Source: Phanerochaete sordida
Taxonomy: Eukaryota; Basidiomycota; Agaricomycetes; Polyporales; Phanerochaetaceae
Length of the DNA stretch: 64,000 nucleotides
Direction: 5' to 3'
Assembly: GCA_019973155.2 (NCBI GenBank)
Contig: BPQB01000028.1
Span: forward strand, 186,001 to 250,000
Part shown: positions 56,797 through 64,000 of the stretch, in pieces
Position numbering within the stretch: the stretch's first letter is position 1
Layout of the letters: each line of letters opens with the position of its first letter
Notes under the pieces: generated by a model
The model's database searches: none
Told to the model about the DNA's origin: nothing
What the model saw: only the letters and a program-made list of their open reading frames with translations
Position numbers and translations under genes: made by a program

Positions 56797-58677
56797 GGTG
56801 TGGCGGGGCGGGCGAGATGGGGTGGGCGGTGAGGGAGAGCTGAGGTCAGCGCCGGGCGTGTCGCCGCGTTATAAGGCAGACGCTTATTCGAGTTTGATGT
56901 GTGCAGTCGGAGAAGGCTCTCGGACGATGATAGCTTGTCGGTGCTGATGGTTGTAGCGCAAAATGTGATCTTGTCCCTGGGAAGGGAAGGGCCTGCCAGC
57001 GAATGGCCCTTTCTGACCGGAATCTTGTTGGAATGTTGCGGACTCGAGGACGCTTAGGGAGAGGCGCCTGGCCGCCATGATATCGCTGCCCGCACAGATC
57101 ATGCCGTGATGTGCGTTCCCGCGTCGCGCAGTCTCCGAGCGGCCCTGCGAGCGAGCGCGATGGTTGCGAGAGGCCTCGCACGCCCGCTGCCAGCAGCTGC
57201 GGGCCAGGCGAGGCGTCTCGGCCGTATCACATTCTGTTCTGCACCCGCCCGGTGGAGTTCCTGCGCCGTTCTGAATGGAAAAGCGAAGCCGCGAAGGCGT
57301 TACTCGAGATATACCGTGGTTCTCGCGCACTTCTCGCGGCGCCATCGCACGGCGTCTGCGCCGCCGAGAACGCAGAGGCGACCCTAGGAGACGACGTAGG
57401 CGGCGTCAACGGCGCAGGGCTGTGTGAGGCTGGCTGCGATAGCCGGAAGAGCCAGGAGCGATGCCGTACATCGTTCGTGCTTGCCGCCAGACCAGCAGCT
57501 CACGGGTCCCAGCATGTGTTTCGTGCGTAACCGCGGTCCAGCTGATAGCCAAGAAGCGTGAGAAGAGGATCTACATGTGGGGAGGACGATGTCTCAGCAT
57601 GCTGCTCCCTCGAGGTTAGAGGGGAACGTGTGCGCACTGTATTAGCAGTTAGAGTGAGCATCATAGAGCGGCCGGCTTCATTTGATTTTTATGCCCTGGG
57701 GTGCAGGAAAGCTGGAAAGTGAGCTCGCAGTATCATCCCGGCTTACCTGCAGCAAGGAAGGCTCAAGGCCAAATCGGACGTCCGACTGCATTTCGACGGT
57801 CACTTCCCACGGTTTCAATTGGTCTCTGTGAAGGCTAACCTTGTTACACTGACGTCTGCTATTATTACAGCCCGCGCTCGAATCCTTGTGCATCTATCAG
57901 CTTCTGCTCGCAGTATCTGCCCCCGCGGTCCGCAGCGAGCTCGCTGTCGCCGGCCCGTCGTCGCGACAACCTCAAATACCAGGCCGACATGGTCGGAAGT
58001 CCAGCAGACGGCACGCAGAAGGACGACGGGCCTACCGGTCCCCGATGCTGAACCTGCGGATCAGCGCACCACGTGGCGACCACGCGCCGCGGACGACATT
58101 GTACCCGACCCGACGCCACGTGGCTGGTCCTCCTCCGGCTCGCGACTCTCCCGCGAAGCAATTGGCTCGTCGTCGCTCCGGCACTCGACGCCGCCGCCCT
58201 GAAGACCAGCGCGCGCGCCCACGCATATATGCGCTCTGCACCGAGCATCCCCCGGCTGTGCCGACGCCCTGCAGGTGCCAGCCGACACAGCCTCCCACCC
58301 TGACCGAGATCGCCCGTCCCGAGATGCGTGGGCGTGTCGGCAGGGGCTGCGAACGCGGTGCGGCTCTGCAGAGGCTCGCGTACGGCACCGGCTGTGCCTC
58401 GCACCGCTCTCGCCGCCAAACGCTATCGCGGAGGGGCACGCCCTCGCGACGTGCCCGGGAATGCCGTCGGTCTGCGCATCGCGCGCGACCCGCCATCACC
58501 GCGCGCTGTGCTCCTGTCCAGGGAGGCCTGTTCATCATGTTTTGGCATGTCTGAGCCGTCATGTATGGGCGATTCCGTTGCTAGCTACATATATAACAAT
58601 GTGCCTGTCTCGTCGCTGCCGACCACTCCCTTTCCCCCCTTTGCTCCTCTCTCTTTTGTTTGTTGACCGTGCGGGTG
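56797..58677. other. Intergenic interval between two divergent genes
   Basis: A TTATAA-like box near 56870 (minus) may serve the WOPR gene. About 57100-57500 and 58050-58550 are GC-rich with frames on both strands and no domain. The last 90 bases are the protease-like gene promoter and leader. Confidence 0.45.
58590..58596 (+). promoter_or_regulatory. TATA box of the aspartic-protease-like gene
   Basis: TATATAA lies about 85 nt upstream of the ATG at 58678, with a C/T-rich leader (about 58620-58660) between them. Confidence 0.5.
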
Positions 58678-60708
58678 ATGCGGCTCCAGCCTTTCCTTTC
58701 CTTCGTGCTCGCGGCCGTGCAATACAGCTCGGCAAAGGCCTTCTCGAGGCGCGCTCTGACCGCAGGGAATATCCAGCAATATGCGGAGAACATCATCATC
58801 GTAAAAGATGACCTCCCGGGGCTACTCCTGGAGATAGACGTCGGAGACAATGAGGTCCTCGTGCAGGTGGACCTGGGCAGGTGCGTCACCAACAATTCTG
58901 GAATGAAGTCTCTTCTCACTTCGTCGTTCACAGCTCGGACTTGTTTGTCGGCGGACAGCTCAACGGGGCCGACAAGTGGAATGCATCCACCGCCCAGGCC
59001 CTGGAAGACTACCCTTTCTTCATGGACCCAATTTCTCGTACGCTTTGCCTCATGTCCAGCCGTCACTGCTTCTGAAATTGCCTCCAGCCAGTGGAAATAT
59101 ATTGGAGACGACTGTGTCAATAGGGGGCAAGTCGGCCGAGCAGACCTTCAGTAAGCCTTCTCGCCTTCTTTGCGAAGATTGGTCATGCTGAGTGCATACA
59201 TCCAGTCTTCAACGCGCAAAATCCCTTCACAGAACTCTCGGAGGCCTTCCCGCAGCTGCCTGCCGTCGGCGTCCTGGGCCTAGGGCCCACGGGCGCGTCG
59301 GCGATCCACAGCGTGCTACCGAACAGCCACAGCCCCCTCGACGCACTCCTGCTCGTAAACGCCTCGAGCCCATACGTCACCTTCTTCTTCCTCGGCAGCG
59401 AGCTCGCGTACGGCTCGTCGGACCCCGTGCCCGCAGGCTTCTTCTCGGTGGGCGCGCCGGTCGACCTCCCGGCCCTCCTGCCGACCGTCAACGGCGTCGC
59501 GCCGCCGGACCTCTCCGGCATCCACACGCAGCCCGCGATCCCGCTCGGCGCCCTCAACACGTTCCCCCTCGCGCAGATCCTGCACGGCGGGCAGGACATC
59601 CCGCTCACCAGCACCGCCGGCGCAACCAGCGGCGCGGTCGCGGTGCTCGCGACGACGACGCCCTTCAACGTCGTGCCCGCGGGCGTCGCGCGCGCGATCT
59701 ACGGCGGCGTGCCCGGCGCGGCGCTCGACGCGCAGACGGGCCTGTGGCACGTGCCCTGCGGCACGCCGCTCGTCGTGCAGCTCGTCCTCGCGCAGCGCAC
59801 CGTCGTGCTCCAGAACGACAGCGTCGTGATACACGCGCCCGGCACGGCGCAGTGCGTCGGATCGGTGCGTCGCGCGCGCGCTTGCGCCCCGGACGCTCGC
59901 TGACGCGCGCGTGCAGTTCGTCGGCGCGCAGACCGCAGACTCGAACTGGGACGTCGCACTCGGCACGACCTTCCGTACGTCCCACACCACTTCCTCCCCG
60001 CGCACACGCTGACACAGCGCTAGTCGAGAACGCGTACGTCCTCCTCGGCTACGCAGACACGGGCCTCACGCAGCCCATCCTGCGCGTGCTGCCGTACGCC
60101 GACATCGCGGGCGCACAGGCGTACGACGCCGCGCTCGGCGCAGGCCTCGGCATGGGCGGCGCCCTGTCCCCCAACTCCTCCGCGCCCGACCCCGCCGCGC
60201 AGGGCGCCAGCACGCGCTTCACGACCGTCACCGTCACGCACACGCCGACGACCGTCGTGTGGCTCGGGAGCCCGACGCCCGACGCCGTGTCGAGCACGCC
60301 GTCGGCGAGCGTAAGTGCGAGTGCGAGCGCGAGTGCGAGTGCGGGAGACAAGTTTGCGGGCGCCCTTGATGTCGAGCCCAGTGCGAGCGCGTCGGGCACA
60401 CCGAACGGGCCGTCGGGGAGCGTCGCGGACCAGGTGCGTCTCTTTCCCTCCATCGTGCGACAAGGCCTGACGGAGCGGCGCAGCTGAAGCACTGCCTGCC
60501 GGCGATCATCGTGCTCGCGGTCGTCGCGGCGCTCTTCCTCGTCGGCGCGGTCGTGTACTGCGTCGTGGCGCGGCGGCGGCGCTCGGGCGTGCGCGAGTCC
60601 GCGTACACGAACATCCACTATGCGGAGGGCGGCGCGCAGCAGCGCGCGCTGTATGGGCATGACGAGGATGCGACGAAGTATGCCGATCCGTACCACGACC
60701 GGATCTAG
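58678..60708 (+). CDS. Membrane-anchored aspartic-protease-like protein lacking the second catalytic Asp
   Basis: Seven exons: 58678-58880, 58934-59037, 59088-59150, 59206-59864, 59917-59974, 60018-60433 and 60484-60708. They give 575 residues. The start (MRLQPFLSFVLAAVQYSSA) is a signal peptide. The N-lobe active-site loop, made across exons 1-2, reads VDLGSSDLFV (D65), close to the pepsin DTGSSDLWV. The C-lobe has the family landmarks VLGLGPTGASAI, ARAIYGGVPGA and TGLWHVPC. Where the second DTGT is expected, however, the sequence is VLATTTPFN (A272), so the second Asp is absent. A Ser/Ala repeat linker (about 435-470) leads to a transmembrane helix (about 506-528) and a short cytosolic tail with YADPYHDRI. 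The protein is probably a secretory-pathway or cell-surface pseudoprotease. Confidence 0.82.
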
Positions 60709-61810
60709 GGGAGGTGGGGTTTTCTTGGTTCCTGCCGTGGGAAGCTGTAGCAATGGACTGGTAGTGATAAGTTATCTGCATGTGTGTATGTTTGGCATAG
60801 ATCGTCTCATTTCTCTTTCATCGCGAGCGCCGCAATATATCCCGTCGTCGTCTTCGGTCTTTTGGGTTATGACGTGGTCAGCGAGCGATAATTGTCAGAC
60901 AAGCAAACACGGGGCGAACATTCACCACCAGAGCTTAAAGGTAGCACGTCAAGTGCGCCCTGCGCTCTGCGAGCTCATCTTCTCCGCGGCCCACGTTCTC
61001 GCCCAGATCCTCCAGCATGCATGCTTGAGCGCCCGACGGGGTCTCCAACAAACACCTGGCTGGACTCCTTGAGCACTGTCGTCCTCCCCTCTGTGCACGA
61101 CGCTGACGCGCACCTGCGTGTACGAGCCGCCAGACGTTTGCACTAGTGCTCTGCGAGGCGCATCACACTTGGAGCTGCTCAACACCGGCTATATGCGCGC
61201 GAGAGCGCCAGGACGGATGTCGCTCGCGCGAACAACGGTGAGCTTGCATGTGCACGGACCCAGCGCCGGAGGGGGACAGAGCCCGACATACACCTTGCTC
61301 CGAAAAAATTGGAGGAGGGGGATAGCTGGCTCTGTGGACCAAGGCTCGCACACGTACAGCGGACGATCCGCCTTTCGCTAGCAAAGCCTCGACAGCGGCC
61401 TAGGGACAGTTTGATGTCTGTACGTCGGACGTCGGCCATCGTCCGAGTGTAATTTTCGTCGCTCCTGGCTCGCCGACGCGCAGCCTCGCCGTGCGCACTG
61501 AAAGATTGTACGCGAGTGACGCATAACCGCCGGCGGCCGGCGTGCGAGTGTCGAAGAGGGTGCCACGGAGACGGAATGGCAGGTGCTTCGTGTGTGGTCC
61601 TCTGCATAGGATAGGGTGGCACCGACGAGGTTCGAGCGGGATCACATCGTCTCTGGTTACTGTGAACGCGAGTCCACCTCGGTTTTTGGCGAGGTCGGTT
61701 GAGGAACAGCTCCACGAGATCGCCGATGGGCCGATGCCGTAGCACAAAGTCGCCTTTTGATGATCGTGAACCACACGTCTCGACGGTGCTCGATACTTGG
61801 CACAGCTATG
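60709..61810. other. Intergenic interval, no supported gene
   Basis: Protease-like gene 3' flank, then mixed sequence. A minus-strand frame at 61400-61774 reads in a protein-like way (ISWSCSSTDL, HPILCRGPH) but has no ATG. It may belong with the frame at 61811-62515 in a decayed gene. Confidence 0.4.
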
Positions 61811-62515
61811 TCAGATTTTATGGTCTAGCGATGACTGAGGTAGAGGTTTCGCGAGATGTGCGCACGCGTACGGTGAGGTCCGTTCGCAAGTCTTCCGTGT
61901 AGCGTCCGAGATGAGGGTGGTTGGCAGCGATGCTTCAAGCAGAGTTTGGGAAGGAATGTCGTGGAGCATCTTCCACAGCTTACCAGAGGCTCTGATGACG
62001 CGGTCGTGCTGATATAGGCAGATGTATGCGGTCATCGTATAATCGCGATAGCACCTGAGAACGTTGTGTATAAGCAATCCGATGCCACATAAGCATCTGT
62101 ATGTTCGTCTGGGAAGTGAACCGTGAGCAACGAAGAAGCGGGGGATGAGATAGCACACACGACACGGGTCCTGGCCGAACGAGGGTCCCGTCACAAAGCC
62201 GTGAGTCCCTGACTGCACCGCGTGTCCTGTGCCACTACGCGTGGCGCGTCCAGTACGCCCCTGCACAGCAGCGCACCCAGCGTTGGTGGGCAGAGGCATA
62301 TTGCACGCGCGTGCGTCGCTGCGGCGCCAGGGGAGCGCGGTGGGGGCGTATGTTACGTGTGTCAATCTTCGTGGATGCTGGTGGCCGCCGGGCGACCCTG
62401 GGTAGGGAAGGGCAGGGAGCCCGGGAGTCCTGATTGCGCTCGCAAAGAAGGCGCGACGCACGGTGTCAGCTGACGGCCTGCGGCGGCGTCGTGCGCACGC
62501 GGCGATCTGGGGCAT
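61811..62515 (-). CDS. Hypothetical frame of unknown function
   Basis: An ATG at 62515 opens 234 codons. The first half is Arg/Pro/Ala-rich and could be compositional. The second half (about 61811-62180) has balanced composition with Trp, Cys, Tyr and Ile (for example RASGKLWKMLHD and EASLPTTLISDA) and is more convincing as protein. No domain, signal peptide or splice pattern is recognised. It may be a decayed or partial gene. Confidence 0.22.
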   Translation of the reverse strand: MPQIAACARRRRRPSADTVRRAFFASAIRTPGLPALPYPGSPGGHQHPRRLTHVTYAPTALPWRRSDARACNMPLPTNAGCAAVQGRTGRATRSGTGHAVQSGTHGFVTGPSFGQDPCRVCYLIPRFFVAHGSLPRRTYRCLCGIGLLIHNVLRCYRDYTMTAYICLYQHDRVIRASGKLWKMLHDIPSQTLLEASLPTTLISDATRKTCERTSPYACAHLAKPLPQSSLDHKI

Positions 62516-64000
62516 CACGCTAGCGGCCGCATGCCGTTGTGTGGCAGCGCTGTCCAACCTAGATGGACGTTTGCATGGGCGGTGGCTGGGGATCGGAGCC
62601 TGCGACCTGGATCAATGGTGGGGTCGGTGTGCATGACGAGGGCAGCGCGGAGGAGACCCTGGGTGGCGACGGCGATGGCGTGCTCGAGAGCGGGGGCGAT
62701 GTGGGGGCGAGAACCGCGGCAGGTCTTGGGAGATGGGGGTAAGAGGAGGAGGACATCGAGCGGGGGCGGGCCTCGTGCAGGCTCCAAGGGACGATCAAAA
62801 TCATCAATCGACAGAGCGACGGCGCTTGAAGGGGCGCGGCAAGCGCCATTTGATGCGCTCTTGCCCGATGGGATCTCGTTTCGTCACTCGCATCCCGGGC
62901 GTGTTCGTCGTCCAACTCTGACATCCACCTGCATTTCGCCCGCACGCCGCCCCGCTTCGTCGCTGCGTCTGACGACGGCCAACGCGCAGGTGTGTCATGT
63001 GCTTAGCAAGCCATAATTACTAGCTCAGTCGCCGCGCTGCGGTGTGAAGAATCGGGGCGGAATCGGGGGGCCAGGAAGTCGTGGGACGGGCGTGTGACCT
63101 TGGCCATACAGATGGCGGGACGATACCGAAGGACACCGATGGGACGGTATTCCCTGCGTTTGATCGCAGGGCCCCCCTGCTGATGTGACAGCGAATCACA
63201 GCCTGGGAGACGCGGACGTCGCCTGAGGATTGGTGGGCGAGCGCGAGGGCCGAGTGTGGTTAGGCGTGCCCGTGCGCGGTTCTAGAGCCCCGCCCAGGCC
63301 TCGACACCCCATGCGCGCAGAAGAGGCGCAAAAAGAGGGCAGCGCAGAGCCAGCCAAGCCGGCTCTATCAAAGACAGCGCGCACGAACCCTCCAGCGAGT
63401 CTCCGCCAGGCGCAGGTGCGTCTGCGCATCCGGCCGAGGTTTCCCAACGGCCTCCTACGTTGCCCTGAAACACTGCAGCCCCCTTCCGCCCTCTGCCAAT
63501 CGTGCTTGGGACCCTCGATGTGTCGCGTCCATCAGCCGTCTCATTTGGTCCCCATTCAGTCCGACTGACGTTTCCCGGCCGCAGGGCTCTCAGCCACCTG
63601 AACGAGAAGCGTGCGTTCGCGCTGTCGGGGCTGTGTGCCGCGCGGGTGTGCACCCCACGGCGGCAGGCGCGGCGGAGGACGGCCCTGCGTGGTGGCTGGG
63701 ATGGGCAGAACAGATGGTCTGGATGGACGCTCTCTGGCATGCATGGGGATTCATATATACGCCACCGGCCTGCGTTCCTGGTGGTCCTTCCCTTCCCTGA
63801 CTAGCCTTTGCGCCTCGCCGCATTCGCTGATCTCATCAGCTGAGGCGGACCGGCAGTCGTTTCCTAGTTTTATCCCGTTTGCCTTTTAGCTTTCCACTCT
63901 CCCCCGTCAGGGATCCCTTCCTTCGTTTCGCCCATCCTCTCCTCTCCCTCGAGATTCCTCCTCGTCTTATCTGTGCACCGTGACTGGCTCTGCACACTCT
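62516..64000. other. Gene-free tail with a probable downstream promoter
   Basis: Mixed and GC-rich sequence with overlapping short frames and no recognised gene. The last 250 bases look like a promoter and C/T-rich leader for a + strand gene beginning beyond the window. Confidence 0.45.
63753..63759 (+). promoter_or_regulatory. Probable TATA box for a gene starting past the window end
   Basis: ATATATA at this position is followed by long pyrimidine-rich sequence (about 63880-63980, CTCTCCCC and CCTCTCC runs), the usual leader composition of strong fungal promoters. The coding start is not in the window. Confidence 0.33.

Noticed and set aside
59038..59090. Apparent frame break in the protease-like gene near the PFFMDPIS codons
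   Set aside because: A 50-nt intron (59038-59087) joins the frames in phase; a 22-nt alternative is too short and gives the wrong phase.
60310..60350. Short tandem repeat of a GTGCGA-type unit
   Set aside because: It lies inside the protease-like coding exon and simply encodes the Ser/Ala linker; not a separate element.

Overview
This window is nuclear DNA from a filamentous basidiomycete, most likely an Agaricomycete of the polypore type. Genes are split by many short introns (mostly about 45-75 nt, GT-AG, with CTNAN-like branch sites). Codons and intergenic DNA are GC-rich. The gene set is typical of fungi: alpha-arrestin, TFIIA, Cwc24, PPG1-type phosphatase, Gti1/Pac2 WOPR factors, a Cys3/MetR-like bZIP and a SETD6/Rkm4-like methyltransferase. 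I saw no tRNA, rRNA, CRISPR array, intact transposon or bacterial-style operon. Most gene models below were assembled by hand from donor/acceptor sites, and exon lengths sum to whole codons in each.

Layout. 1-2.8 kb holds no confident gene but has a diverged tandem duplication. 2.8-5.6 kb is an alpha-arrestin (+). 5.6-10.4 kb is gene-poor. 10.4-11.75 kb is a chimeric pseudogene block, in which a copy of the 5' end of a SET gene is fused to an inverted copy of the 5' half of a CRAL-TRIO gene. The intact SET parent follows at 11.9-13.8 kb and the intact CRAL-TRIO parent lies at 25.7-27.2 kb. Next come TFIIA large subunit (14.1-15.4 kb), a palindromic mobile-element-like tract near 17.5 kb, Cwc24 (18.5-19.6 kb) and a C2H2 factor (21.4-22.2 kb, minus).

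24.2-32.4 kb is the densest part. It holds five housekeeping genes in alternating orientation: PPG1-like phosphatase (+), CRAL-TRIO lipid-transfer protein (-), cysteinyl-tRNA synthetase (+), free-methionine-sulfoxide reductase (-) and glycolipid transfer protein (+). They are separated by only 53-370 bp, so two neighbouring pairs share divergent promoters. From 32.4 kb to the end genes are sparse: Gti1/Pac2 paralogue 1 (35.5-36.5 kb), an intracellular LysM protein (40.5-42.0 kb, minus), a bZIP factor (44.5-45.5 kb), Gti1/Pac2 paralogue 2 (55.6-56.8 kb, minus) and a membrane-anchored aspartic-protease-like protein that lacks one catalytic Asp (58.7-60.7 kb). They are separated by long, very GC-rich intergenic islands. 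Three or four small unrecognised candidate genes lie in the gaps.

Functional links are mostly independent housekeeping roles: transcription (TFIIA, bZIP, WOPR, C2H2), splicing (Cwc24), translation (CysRS, SET methyltransferase), lipid transport (CRAL-TRIO, GLTP), and sulfur amino acids (CysRS, fRMsr, possibly the Cys3-like bZIP). All functions are inferred from sequence motifs; no searches were run.
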